Part shown: positions 41,366 to 53,088 of the stretch, one piece after another
How the letters are laid out: each line of letters starts with the position of its first letter
How positions within the stretch are numbered: the first letter of the stretch is position 1
NCBI GenBank assembly: GCA_023374025.1
Contig: SIJG01000049.1
Coordinates: 124,001-188,000, forward strand
Origin: Heterodera schachtii
Taxonomy: Eukaryota > Nematoda > Chromadorea > Rhabditida > Heteroderidae
Direction of reading: 5' to 3'
Length of the DNA: 64,000 bases
The notes under the pieces: generated by a model
What the model was told of the DNA's origin: nothing
What the model saw: only the letters and a program-made list of their open reading frames with translations
Databases searched by the model: none
Translations under genes and position numbers: made by a program

Positions 41366-41547
41366 GGAAATGGAATTTTCTCTGGAAAATGAGCCTGAAT
41401 TGGATTTTTATAAATTGAATTCAAATTTTTTAAAATTAAATCGAATAATCGCAATCGCAAGGTTTTTAATAATTGTTGCTGACTGATTGTCCCATGGCCG
41501 ATTGTCCAATGACGGATTGTCCGGGAGCCCCCCCCCCGCTTCCTCAT

Positions 41548-41698
41548 GCCCACGGCGATGTGCAGCGGTGTCCGTCCGTGTTGGTCTCGTCCCGTGGCCG
41601 TGTCCCAGTCGTCCACCAGCTGTTTCAGCGTCATCTAATTGTCGTCCCGAATTGCTTCATGGATGGCACTAATCCGCATCTGTGCCGTGGTGGCAATT
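41548..41698 (-). pseudogene. Ankyrin-repeat exon copy with stop codon
   Basis: The minus strand reads MRISAIHEAIRDDN, a stop, then LKQLVDDWDTATGRDQHGR and TPLHIAVG, an ankyrin repeat in register. The in-frame stop and the lack of a continuation mark it as broken. It is an inverted copy of 44879-45060. Confidence 0.7.
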
Positions 41699-41699
41699 T

Positions 41700-42645
41700 T
41701 TGAATTATTTAATTTTGAATTATTACAAATCAATTTATTTTTAATTTTTGAAATATTTGAAAACAAAAATTTATTAGCAAAATAAGCTAATCAAAAGTTT
41801 AAAAATAAAATTTTGATAAAATAATACAACCAAATGAATGAGAAAAAAAAATTTAAATTTGAATAAATTTAAAAATATTTTATTTAATTTTTTCTAATAA
41901 GCAGCGAATTATTATAACAATTTAATTTATTCTTAAATGTTTGTATAAATAATTTATTTGAAAATATGTATGTCACCAAAAGTTTACCAACAAAAAAATA
42001 AAATGATATAAAATAAATCATCAAATAAATTCAACAAAAAATCTAAAATTTAAAATAATTCATAAAATATTTTATTAATTTGTTTTGAAAAATATTATTT
42101 ATTTAATAAATAATAAAATAATTCTTTGCACCTGTAAATGTGCTAATGTTGTGGCCAAATCGCGACTTTCTAATAAAATTCACGAAATTTTAAAAATTAA
42201 AAAAATAAATTCATTAAAATGCCTGACGGAAAAATGCGTTCGCTAATTTGGCTGTGATAATCACCGGCTAAAAAATTTTAAATTTTTAAATGCCGTGGCG
42301 CCTTTTCCCACCCAAAACAATGTCCCGCAAGGCAGGAACGTCCCGTCCCGATCAGTGATCAGTTTATCCACCCGATTTCCGGCACGGAGGGGAACTGCGC
42401 GAAAAAAAATTAAAATTATTTATGCAAAATCAGTCTAAAATTTCGGCGCAAAATTTATTAAATTCGAAAATTTTATGGAAAATAAATCCGTTTTTCTTTA
42501 ATTGATCAAACTTTTTCATTATAAAATATTTTGGAAAATTTTGGCAATAATTTTCAAATATGTCGTAAATTTTATTGCTTTTTATTGGTTGAAATTTATG
42601 GAAAAAATGTACATCGATTTAAGCCTCGGACTTGGTCCATGTCAA
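41700..42645. other. AT-rich arm of the inverted duplication
   Basis: The segment 41700-42175 matches, inverted, 44714-44878 (shared CACCTGTAAATGTGCTAATG), with a length difference of about 250 bases. No gene seen. Confidence 0.6.
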
Positions 42646-43260
42646 CAGGGCTGGACGAAATTTCATGTCGTTTTCGTTTCGTCCTACATTTTCGGCACTT
42701 TTTGAGTTTCGTTTTCGTGTTTCATTTTCGTCCGCTAAGTTTTTGGTTTCGTTTTCGGTTTCGGTTTTCAAAATTTTGTTTTTCGTTTCGTGTTTCGTTT
42801 TCGGTTTTTTAAATTTTGGGTTTTCGTTTCGTTTTCGTCAGAGCAATATTTTACGAAAAAGACGTAAATATTTACACCCTTAAGAATGACTTTTTTGGTA
42901 AGAAATAATAAGTTTAATAATTTAAGTATTGTAGTTTAGTGGTGAAAACACCAGGTTTATGTTGTGCTGTGCATTAATGTTCGGTCCCGCATGCCCGCAC
43001 TTTATTTTACCGATTTTTTAATCATGTTTTTACCGATTTTAGTTAGAAAATCTGCTATGAAATTGCACTGAAATTAAAAAAAAATTTCCCGACGCCGCCG
43101 CACCCACCTCCCATTCACCAACTTTAAAAAAAATACACCGCAAAAAAATTGTTTGAAAATCTGTTTTTTTTAGCACGGTTTCACCGAAATGTAAGATTGA
43201 TAATTTCGGAATAGTGAAGCTGGTGCCCCCCTTTTTTGAATAAAATTTGAAAAACATAAT
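42646..43260. mobile_element. Partial composite TIR element with TTCGTTTTCG array and tRNA-like core
   Basis: The left end CAGGGCTGGACGAAATTTC is followed by many TTCGTTTTCGTTTCG-like repeats, an A/B-box pair at about 42930-42990 (TAGTTTAGTGG, TGTTCGGTCCC) and a degenerate copy of the GC hairpin (CCCGACGCCGCCGCACCC at 43089). The right TIR was not found, so the element is truncated or eroded. Confidence 0.6.
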
Positions 43261-43532
43261 ATTTAATAAATTTTTTATCGAAAAAATTGTATATTAACTG
43301 ATTCGAACCAATTTTGCAAAATTGCCTTTTTGACCCTAAATCTTATTTTTTGTCATTATGCTCTTATTTTGAAAATTTTTCGGTCACACGCATTTTTTAG
43401 AGCCACATCCGCTTTTCCACCTACTAGGATCTCCTTTCCCTGATAATTAGCTCTTAGGGGAAAAAAGGAAATTTTTTTAAATTACGCTGTCCCGCGCGTC
43501 AATTTGACTTCCGTCCTGGTCCAGCAAAGCTC

Positions 43533-44588
43533 TCTTCACTGTGACAAAAAGGTGGGAGATTAATAAAAATTGTATTTATAATGGGTGCACAAAATAAATG
43601 GTGCACGTGTCTTTTATTTCTATGCATGTTTAGGGACAGAAACTTTTATCTGTTTTATTTAGTGTTCGTATTTTATTGGAATCTTTTCCATAAAGTTAAA
43701 AAATTTGAAATGTGACCGGAAATGCCAAAAAATTTCTATATTCCTAATAATTAAGAGAAACAATTTTCATTTAGATGATTTTTATATTTTTACCATAATA
43801 TTCTGCCAAAATGAAGACTGATTTGCATAAATGTGTTTTTGTCGGCACAAAGTATAAATTAATTAGGAGAAAAAACTGTTTGCGAAGGAAATCTAAACCC
43901 AAATTACATTCTGTTGTCCCAATTCTTCACTGTGACAAAAAGGTGGGAGATTAATAAAAATTGTATTTATAATGGGTGCACAAAATAAATGGTGCACGTG
44001 TCTTTTATTTCTATGCATGTTTAGGGACAGAAACTTTTAATTGTTTTATTTAGTGTTCGTATTTTATTGGAATCTTTTCCATAAAGTTAAAAAATTTGAA
44101 ATGTGACCGGAAATGCCAAAAAATTTCTATATTCCTAATAATTAAGAGAAACAATTTTCATTTAGATGATTTTTATATTTTTACCATAATATTCTGCCAA
44201 AATGAAGACTGATTTGCATAAATGTGTTTTTGTCGGCCCAAAGTATAAATTAATTAGGAGAAAAAACTGTTTCCGAAGGAAATCTAAACCCAAATTACAT
44301 TCTGTTGTCCCAATTCTTCACTGTGACAAAAAGGTGGGAGATTAATAAAAATTGTATTTATAATGGGTGCACAAAATAAATGGTGCACGTGTCTTTTATT
44401 TCTATGCTTGTTTAGGGACAGAAACTTTTAATTGTTTTATTTAGTGTTCGTATTTTATTGGAATCTTTCCATAAAGTTAAAAAATTTGAAATGTGACCGG
44501 AAATGCCAAAAAATTTCTATATTCCTAATAATTAAGAGAAACAATTTTCATTTAAATGATTTTTATATTTTTACCATAATATTCTGAA
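43533..44588. repeat. 391-bp tandem repeat, about 2.7 copies
   Basis: The motif TTCACTGTGACAAAAAGGTG begins at 43535, 43926 and 44317, a constant period of 391. The copies differ by only a few bases. The last is cut near TACCATAATATTCTG. The unit has no coding potential. Confidence 0.93.
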
Positions 44589-44878
44589 TAAAATACGGAT
44601 TGTTCACTGACGAATTGTCCGGGAACGCCAGGGGAAGCGCGACGAGAGTCTCGAATAGGTTCGGCCGGTGACTCGAGAATTTTCGGGAATTTATTTAATC
44701 TCGGTCTCTTAGAAGCCACGATTTAGTCACAACATTAGCACATTTACAGGTGCAAAGAATTATTTCATTTCTTATTAAAGAAAATTATTCTTGAATAAAA
44801 ATTAGATAAACTATTTTATGAATTTATTTTAAATTTTAGATTTTTTTTTATAATAATTCAAAATAAATTAATTAAAAA

Positions 44879-45060
44879 CATTGCCATCGCGGCACAGATG
44901 CGCATCAGTGCCGTCCATGAAGCAATTCGGGACGACGATCAGATGATGATAAAGCAGCTGGTGGACGACTGGGACACGGCCACGGGACGGGACCAACACG
45001 GACGGACATCGCTGCACATCGCCGTGGGGACGGGCGAGCGGAACCAGAGGGGGCGGGAGG
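44879..45060 (+). CDS. Ankyrin-repeat exon fragment
   Basis: The plus strand reads MRISAVHEAIRDDDQMMIKQ and WDTATGRDQHGRTSLHIAVG, one ankyrin repeat without stops. The ATG follows an AG (CGGCACAG), so this may be an internal exon. After about 45060 the frame continues only in AT-rich sequence. It is probably a captured or duplicated exon and not a whole gene. The inverted sister copy is at 41548-41698. Confidence 0.5.
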
Positions 45061-45433
45061 TTCAAACCCAGAAATTTTTTTTATTAAAAATTTCTTCGAA
45101 AAAATATGAGGATCAGTCCAAGACAAGGGGTACCACTATTTTTTCTTTTTTCATTATTTATTCTTTGCTTTTTATTTAAATTTTCATAATGTTTTTTGAA
45201 GATATTATATTTTATCTTTTTTTTGTTACATTTGGCATCACTATTTTCATCATTATCATTTTTTTATCTACAAATTATTTTTTATTAAAATTCCTTATTT
45301 TGCAGATATTATATTTGTTTTTACCAGGCTTTATTTTCTATTTTCATTTGTATAAGCTTTTTGTTATATTTAAAGGAAATTAATAGTAGTATAGAGTAAC
45401 GCAAACTATTTGTGTGAACAAGTGAGTGATAAG

Positions 45434-46046
45434 TAGGGCCGCAACTTTTAGTGAAGAAAAATCCCAAAATAGTTAACTAAAATAGTGAGTAAAAATCCCA
45501 AAATAGTGAAGAAATAGTGACAAAAAGTCCGAAGTAGTGACGAATAGTGGCATAATTTTCGCCAAAAATTGAGCAAAAATAATTTTATTCACTGATTGCA
45601 GTTACAAATGAGGTACATTTCCTTTCTTACATTTTTTTAGCAAATATTGCAATTTTTAAACCAAAAATTTTGTCAAGAAAAAAAATTTTTATGAAAATTT
45701 TCCAATTCTTAGTGGTATTTTTTGAAAAATTTTTAGGTCGATTCTTAGGGGTGCATTTTTTGAAAAAAAAAATTTAGGTCGATTCTTAGGGGTGTATTTT
45801 TTGGTTTTTATTGCATTTTTGTTAAGGAATTTTGCCCAAAAATGTCAAAATAGTGAAAAATAGTGACAAAACGCCAAAATAGTGATTTTTAACTATTTTA
45901 GTGACGAAACCTCAAAATAGTGATTTCTAGTGACCGATAGTGACATCAGAATCGAAAATTTTTAATGCAGAAATGCGTTTTTTGAGCTCCTTTCTTCAAA
46001 TCAATCGAGCAAAAAAAAAGTTTTTTCACTAAAAGTTGCGGCCCTA
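45434..46046. mobile_element. TIR element with AATAGTGAC arrays, 613 bp
   Basis: Ends TAGGGCCGCAACTTTTAGTG and CACTAAAAGTTGCGGCCCTA, with a perfect target duplication GTGATAAG at 45426-45433 and 46047-46054. Interior very similar to 34305-34932 although the TIR tips differ. Confidence 0.94.
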
Positions 46047-46146
46047 GTGATAAGGCATAAATTTAATATTTTATTAACAAAAAAATAAATTCCAAAATAT
46101 ACGCATAAAATTATTAAAACCAACAAAAGACAACCAATTATCCAAA

Positions 46147-48741
46147 TTAGCAGTTTATAATATCGCAAAGTAAATACTCAGTCTCGAAAGTTCCCTTAAT
46201 AAATAAATTGGTCAATATAACTCAGTTTTATAATAAGTATATACCCGATACTCCCCTTGGCACTCGCTCTTACACGCATTATATGCAGATTATCCATGTT
46301 GAGAGTTTTGATTTTGTTTAGCTTAAAGATAAATACATTTTTTTGTTTAAGATACCATACTCACTATTTCCCGTTCATCCTCAAAGTTAAATTCTTCCGC
46401 CCCATAGCACTGAAAGAGTTTCCTCATAATATTTTCAAAACAATTTATTATAATTTTTTCCGTAAAATCGTGAATCTCAATTTTAAAGAAGAAAATGTCC
46501 TGCGTGAACCCATCCTCACATGAGCACCCTCTTTTTACGCTTTTCCCACATTCGTTGCATCCCTTAATTATTTATTGAATATTTTTCATTAATTAAACAG
46601 TACCATGTATTTTTTCACAATAATATTTTTGATAAAAGCTCTCACTGTAAAATATTTTTTCGTTCCTGGGAATAATTCTGTCATGTGGATTGCTTCAACC
46701 GTGGTTACAAAACATGCCATTTGGATTTTACTAAATTCGTAAATAGTTTTACTTAAGATAAAATAAATATAAAAACCAGTAGAAACGGTAAAAAATAAAA
46801 TAAACACAATTTAACAAAATTTATCATACTACTCAATAATAAAAGGTAACAAAATTTTTCTGAAAGGAGCGAGGCAATTTCTGGAACTCCTTTGACACTT
46901 TTACGTCTTTTGATATTTGACGTTTACAGAATTCTGTGAGGGTCGAAGCACGCATGTAGAAAAAACACCACTTTTTGTTCATTTCTCTGTAAAATAATAA
47001 TGATAATAAAAAAGAAAAAGAAAAAAGAAAATACCTTTCAAAGAGACAAACAATGATTCTATGATTATACGACAATCTACCTTTGACTAAATAAGTCGTA
47101 ATAATCTCGTCAAAGTCTATTTCAGTCCTCATAAGCCACCCATGATAAGAAGAAGGGGCTCTAAATTTTCCTTCCCCTTCCTGATAGAAATAGACGGAAA
47201 TACGCGGTTTTTTCTTATCCGTAGATACAATTTGTACCAGTCCGTTAATGTAGCGGTAAAATTTGGTAACCGGACAGTGAATTCGTCTTGAGATATGTTT
47301 AAAAAAGTCCCATGAAAGACGATAATCACCATCACGGATCAGGAAAGAGAAAAGATTTTTTCGAAATCGGCTACACTTAGGAATGCTCGAAAAAGGGTGG
47401 TTGTTATCCTTATGAACGGCAACACTATACGGACTAACATTTTCCATTCGTTTTTTGATGTCTTTACGATTTTTATTCCAATAAAAGGACTTCTAAATAC
47501 ATTGATTTAGCGGAATTGCCCGGATGGGTTCAAAATTAGCTAAATAAAAAGAATAGATGAAATAGAGCCGATTTATTAATGCTAGGAATAAGTTAAATAA
47601 AAATTACACGATTTTAGGTGGATGTTTTTAATGCAATAAAACCGGACCCGCATAATCAGAATTAATTTCAAAAGCGCCCCACAAAATGGCTTAGTTAAAT
47701 AAAGAAACCATAAAGAATGCCGAGAAATTTTCTGAAATTTAAATACGTGAAAATTTAACAAATTTTAATAGTATATGATCAAAAATCCTGCAGTTGGCAA
47801 AGTTGCATGATTTATTGAAAATTATTTGGTAAAATTATATTTTACTCTTCCACCTACCCGAGTATCGATAGTTCTGGCGGTTAAAGCGACCGCGCCAGTT
47901 CCTGTTATTGCGCGCCCTATTCCGATACCCTCGCTCCGCACGGTTTCCTTGAATAAATAATTAAATATCAGAATTAAGACTAATAAAAACTCAATCGTTT
48001 AAAAAATATAATTAGCTATTTAATCTGCCAAATACGAGTGTTAGAAATAGCACCAAAATCGTCAAGTTTTGTGTCTTGGGACTTCTACATAACATTCTTA
48101 CAGATTATTCTTGAATATTAGCACTTATAAAATACTCCGCGAAAATGGTTAATCTGTCGACAAAATTTTTCTTTATCATTTTTCAAAAATTTCTGGCCAC
48201 GCGGGTTTCTAAGGGTCTGAGTTTATGCCGGGATATGTAGTAGGGCTTACAACGTCCCTGAGACATTAGTTCCGGCAGGTCCCGGTCCCACCTATTTAAA
48301 TTTATAGTATATCTTAACGGCATAAATAATTTCAAAAATAATATGGCACCAATTTGAAGCGGAATCGGTTGGTCGGGGTATGGCTGAATCGGCTGGTTGG
48401 GGGGTGTCTCAGCCTCCGCGTTCATGGTCTCAAACCGCACTAGATCGGGTAGTGGTGTCAAGCCACCCCGGCCCTCCCGGTTCTCGCTAAGCCATGCGCT
48501 GTAAAATTGAATGGTTAAAATAAAATATATTTATTTAATTATGATAATAAGCCCTACTCATTCTTATAAATACGAAAATAATGATCTCTCTAAAAAACCT
48601 AAACTCCGCCAATGCCACGTTCGGGATTGGGGTGGTTATGTCGGAATCCGGGAAATGCATTGGGCCATAGGGACGCGAAAAATCGAAACTGCTATCGATG
48701 GTTTCCTCATCAATGTCATTTTCGACAAAATTGGATGGCAT
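46147..48741 (-). CDS. Eight-exon gene with C-terminal RPA-type OB fold and zinc ribbon; one in-frame TAG
   Basis: Exons: 48741-48605, 48498-48350, 47947-47858, 47539-47035, 46986-46888, 46751-46604, 46562-46365 and 46321 to about 46147. Phases agree at every junction, which supports the model. The protein is about 500 residues. An acidic/Pro-rich N-terminus (DIDEETIDSSFDFSRPYG) is followed by an Arg/Asn-rich segment (RNRARNNRNWRGRFNRQ), a middle domain of unknown type, and a C-terminal part resembling the RPA70 C-terminal DNA-binding domain: YFTVRAFIKNIIV, a compact zinc ribbon CNECGKSVKRGCSC, and FFFKIEIHDFTEKIII. One TAG at 47493-47495 interrupts the frame in exon 4. Just upstream of the ATG, TTTAAATTACAG could be a trans-splice acceptor. 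Telomere, replication or meiotic ssDNA binding are possible. The 3' end is approximate. Confidence 0.6.
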
Positions 48742-48749
48742 TTCAAAAA

Positions 48750-49732
48750 TAAAAAATTATTTTTTTCTGTAATTTAAACATTAAAAAATGGTGGAAATGA
48801 GTCAAATGGGCAACAGAATGAAGTTGCGGTCGAATTTGTTGCTAATGCAGCCCTTTATTTGATGATAACGGTACAGAAAACATATTTTCTAAGGACCTTT
48901 TTCGGTTTGAGCAATTTTTAGCAATTATTTTCAGCCATTTTTACAATTTTCAATCACTCCAGATTTTTAGCAAATAATAATCGGTTCATTAATCAAAATT
49001 TTGTTTTTTTTAACAATGGTCAAATAGTTCGTTCCATTCGAATTCAGTTTCATAAACTGATCAGAATGTTTATGTTTTTATTTGGGATTAAATTACTGTA
49101 ATAATGTATTTTCATTCGGATATGTAATTTTTTATCCATAAATCGTTTTTTAAATAGAATTTCTTCGGAATTTCTAAGTATCTTTTTAATTTTCTTCAAA
49201 ATATCTTTGATCAATTATTTTTTGTCGTTTCTTAGACTTATAAAATTCGTTGTTGTGCATTCTTTATCTCCGATTAGATCGCTTCGATTCGTTCTTTATG
49301 TCGCGCATTTCTTTTTTCGTGTTATTTCAAAAAGCGTTAATTTTGAGTTGTCTTTCTTATTCCTGCACGACTCTATCATTATTTTACCGGTATTAATATT
49401 TTTCATAAGATTCAATTTTAATTTAAAATTCGTACCCTTTGTTTGTACTTAGGATATGTATTTTATTTGACTTTTTTAAACTTTTTGACTTATTTTTCAT
49501 ATCATTTTTTACAAATACCTTTTTTTACAAATGTGTAAATTTAATTTCTTTTTCAATAAAATTATCGTAATTTCAGCTATTTTGTCTTTTAAATTGTTTA
49601 AAATCAATGGCCCGTCTCGAACCTGCACCATATATATTTGTGCGTTTCTGTTTATTAACCATTTAATTTTTAAGGGTAATTTCTAAATTTATTTTTTATA
49701 TATTTTATTTAAATCTTATTTAATTTGTTTAG
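48750..49732. other. Spacer between divergent genes
   Basis: T-rich on the plus strand. It should hold the promoter of the minus-strand OB gene and earlier exons of the plus-strand gene whose last exon is at 49733, but none could be assigned. Confidence 0.4.
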
Positions 49733-49840
49733 GTCAATTCCCGAGTCAAAAAGACTCTGCGGACCTACGTTGCTAATGGTGAGCTCGTAGTCGAGGCTGG
49801 AAGATATTCGATGGCCGCATCGGGCGGTGGTGATAAATGA
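49733..49840 (+). CDS. Terminal exon, resembles the end of a linker-histone fold
   Basis: After a good acceptor (TTTAATTTGTTTAG) an open 36-codon exon runs to TGA at 49838. It reads VNSRVKKTLRTYVANGELVV and EAGRYSMAASGGGDK. The pattern Lys-Lys-x-Leu...Gly-Glu-Leu-Val is like the last helix and wing of the linker histone H1 winged helix, but the match is short. An AATAAA lies at about 49886. Upstream exons were not found. Confidence 0.45.
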   Translation, partial: VNSRVKKTLRTYVANGELVVEAGRYSMAASGGGDK

Positions 49841-50890
49841 ATGGTTTGACGGTTCCATTTTGTTATTTTCCATTTGTTAATTGTTAATAAAAAATTGAAA
49901 AATATTTTAAGGGAAAGAATTTGAAATAAATTTTTTGATCAAAATCGGAGATAGTTGGCGGGCGGCGGCGGAGGAGGGAGAGGACAGAAGGAAAGGGGAG
50001 GGGGCCAAAAAATAATGGAGAATTGGAAAACGGGGGACCAAAGAATTGATTAGAAGATGTTTAATTATTATCACAAATAATGAAAAGATTAGCAAATTTT
50101 TATTTATAATCAATTATATGAAAAGTGAGACCGTGAGATATGGGTTTAGGTGGTGGTATGAAGCGGTGCGGTTACTTGATGGTTCGTGGCGGGGTGGGCG
50201 GGGTTGCGCGGGGTTGGGGCAATTTTAGGGCAAAAAAATGTACTCATAACTACTACTCATCCCTTTTTTGACGGAAAATTTAATCATTTTGAAAAACTTT
50301 AATTAGAATTTGGTGAAAATTTCATCTCTTTTTCAAAAATCATACAGTCAAGTCATACAAAACAGAGCTTGATTTTCGATGTTCAAAAAAATGGGCAAAT
50401 TTTTAAAAATAATCAAAATTTTACGTTTTTGTCCAAAAATTCTAAAATAAATTTTTTATAGCTTTTCTCCGACACGAATTTGACACCGAATTGGAAGCAA
50501 TGCTCATAAAGTGCACAGAAAAGGCAACCTCCGACGCAACAAGACTTTACAAATTTGAATTTATTCACTTTTACTGTCACCGTTTTTTACAGTTCCCTGA
50601 TTTTTTTGTTCCGATTTATCAAACTTTGTTGGTACTGTATATATTTTGCGTTTTCTTTTTTGTTTAAACGCTATACTGTATGATGTGATATGGTGGTACT
50701 CTGTAAGACTCCGGTTCCCGAAGAAATTGTCATTACTGGTCATATCTGTTAATAAACGTCATTAAAAATTCATAATTTTTGCCGCGGCGCTTAGCGGCAT
50801 CGACTGATCACTACTTTTTTATGATTTCCAACAGTTAGACTAAAACGCCTCATAAAATAATTATTTCTTGGAAATTTTTACAAATTCCAT
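49841..50890. other. Gene-free stretch
   Basis: Contains a G-rich patch (49955-50010) and no supported gene. Confidence 0.4.
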
Positions 50891-52027
50891 AAAAATTATA
50901 ATTTCCTAGCGGCTCCTATTGCCATTACTGCAAAGATTATGGCCAAAATGTTTAACATTTTCCGGCCATTTCGGCGCCGCTCACAATTTCTTTTTTTGGA
51001 ACCCAATATAATTAATTTGAATTTTGCAAAACTAGGCTTTCAAACCAATATAATAAAGAATCTTTAATTTGATTGCCTAAAATTGGTGACGCCAAATTGC
51101 CCCGGTCCTTTAAAGTAGGGTTGCAACCCCGACCCCGCCCCGACCCCGAACCCAGACATTTTTGGCCATTTTCGGGGTTAACCCCGACCCCCGACGCTTC
51201 CAACCCCGACCCCGACCCTCAACCCCGACTCGGGGTCGGGGTTAAATATACACCCCTAAGAATGGCATTTTTGTGGGGGAAAAGGCAAAAGATTTATACA
51301 AAATTTGATTTTTTTTTAACCACCTTGACAAATTTTTATGAAATATAGTAAATTTTGCAGATGTTTTTGTGGTTTAGTGGTTGTTGCTTCAACACTGATA
51401 GCACTTTGTTATGAGTTCGAGGCCGGTTGACTGTTTCCTTTTTAATTTATTTTTATATGATTAATAGGATTTTTTAAATCAAAAATACCCATTAAAATCG
51501 GTACCCGGTGATTTCGTCAGTGAGTGATTTCGTCAGTAAGTGATTTCGTCAGTGAGTGACTTCGTCAGTGAAAATTGATTATTAAAAAAGCGTACACCTA
51601 GCCAAAATTACAAAAAGCCGAGTCATAAGAACAGGCTCATAATTATTCTAACGAGTCACGATTTTCAAAATCCTATACAAGTTTCTCAAAATGTTGCCCT
51701 GCCGAATCAATTTTGATTTGCGCTTATCAAGTGCCCCTTATTACTAGGGATCGGATTTTTAGTTTTTTAACTATTTTTTCTGCGGCTTTAACTCGACGAG
51801 AAATGCACGAAAAACACATTCTTTTTCGAAAATTTTTCGTTTTTAGTGCCACTATTCATCACTAGGAATCACTATTTTGGAGCTTCGCCACTAAAAAAAA
51901 CTATTTCGGAAGTTGGCCACTAAAATAATTTTTCGCCACTATTTTGGCGTTTCGCCACTATTTTTGCCACTATTTCGCGATTTTACAAATTTGTAAAGGA
52001 AAATTCACTAATTTTCTTCAAATATAC

Positions 52028-53040
52028 TAGAGTAGCACGGGACCGGGACCGGGACCGGGACCGGGTCTGGAAATCCCGGTTTTTTCAGGTCCCGGTCCCG
52101 GTCCCGGTCCCGGTTTTTGAAAAAATAGAAATCCCGGTCCCGGTTTTGCCAGTCCCGGTCCCGGCGGGACTAAATAAGCACTGGTAAGAATGGGGGTCTG
52201 GGTGAGAAAAGAGAAGGGAATTGGTGAGAAGGAGAAATCTTTGAAAAAAAATTAATTATTTATTTTATTTATTGCCTTGTTTTTCACATCGTTATGTGGT
52301 CTAGTGGCTAAACCTTCTGACTTTCATTATTTTTTGCTTAAGTTCAATTCCCCACTTGAACAGAATATTTTTTATATTTTCTTTACCATTTTTGTAATTG
52401 AAATTTTAATTAATAAATAAAATATTCCAAGTTTATTTTTATTTAATTTTTAAACAGTAACAAATTAACCAAATATTGGTCATTTTACAAATTCTGTTAA
52501 CATATTTCACTCAAAATTTCAAAATTTTTCCGGCGGCGCCTATCGGCACCGCCGGACCCTGCCGCCCCCTCACCAATGTTCCCAAAAGTTTTTTAGAAAA
52601 CAGCGCCACAAAAACAGCGATTTAAAAGCAAAAAAATTTAAGAAATTGTTAATTTATTAAAAAATCCAGAATTTTGGGACCCAGAAAATTCCAAGACTCC
52701 AGATTCCCCCCCCCCCCCCCGAAATGAAAATTTTTAAAAACTTTCCAAAGAATAATAGAAATTTGTTCGAATTCCTCCCCTAAAAGAAAATTAAAAAATT
52801 TTATGGGTACCTTTTTGAATTTAGGTAATTTTCGTAACAAAATTCACGAAAATTTTTAAAATTTTTTCAAAAAAATTTTCTCTTGGGAAAATTCCCGGTT
52901 AGTCCCGGTCCCGGCTTTTCTTGCGGTCCCGGTCCCGGTCCCGGACGAAAATCGAGGTCCCGGTCCCGGTCCCGACTTTTCTAGTCCCGGTAGGTCCCGG
53001 TCCCGGTTTTTGTCAAAAATCCCGGTCCCGTGCTACTCTA
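52028..53040. mobile_element. Innermost composite TIR element, GGGACC-array family, 1013 bp
   Basis: Ends TAGAGTAGCACGGGACCGGG and CCCGGTCCCGTGCTACTCTA, with a perfect target duplication AAATATAC at 52020-52027 and 53041-53048. Both ends hold long GGGACC arrays. The core has a tRNA-like head (52298-52362: TGGTCTAGTGG and AGTTCAATTCCCC) and the GC hairpin (52532-52555). Confidence 0.96.
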
Positions 53041-53088
53041 AAATATACCAAATAAAACCCATATTTTTAAAGGAAATATCGAACCAAA

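Noticed and set aside
48511..48777. Plus-strand 88-codon frame
   Set aside because: It is the opposite strand of the first exon of the minus-strand OB-fold gene, whose splice phases support the minus-strand reading.
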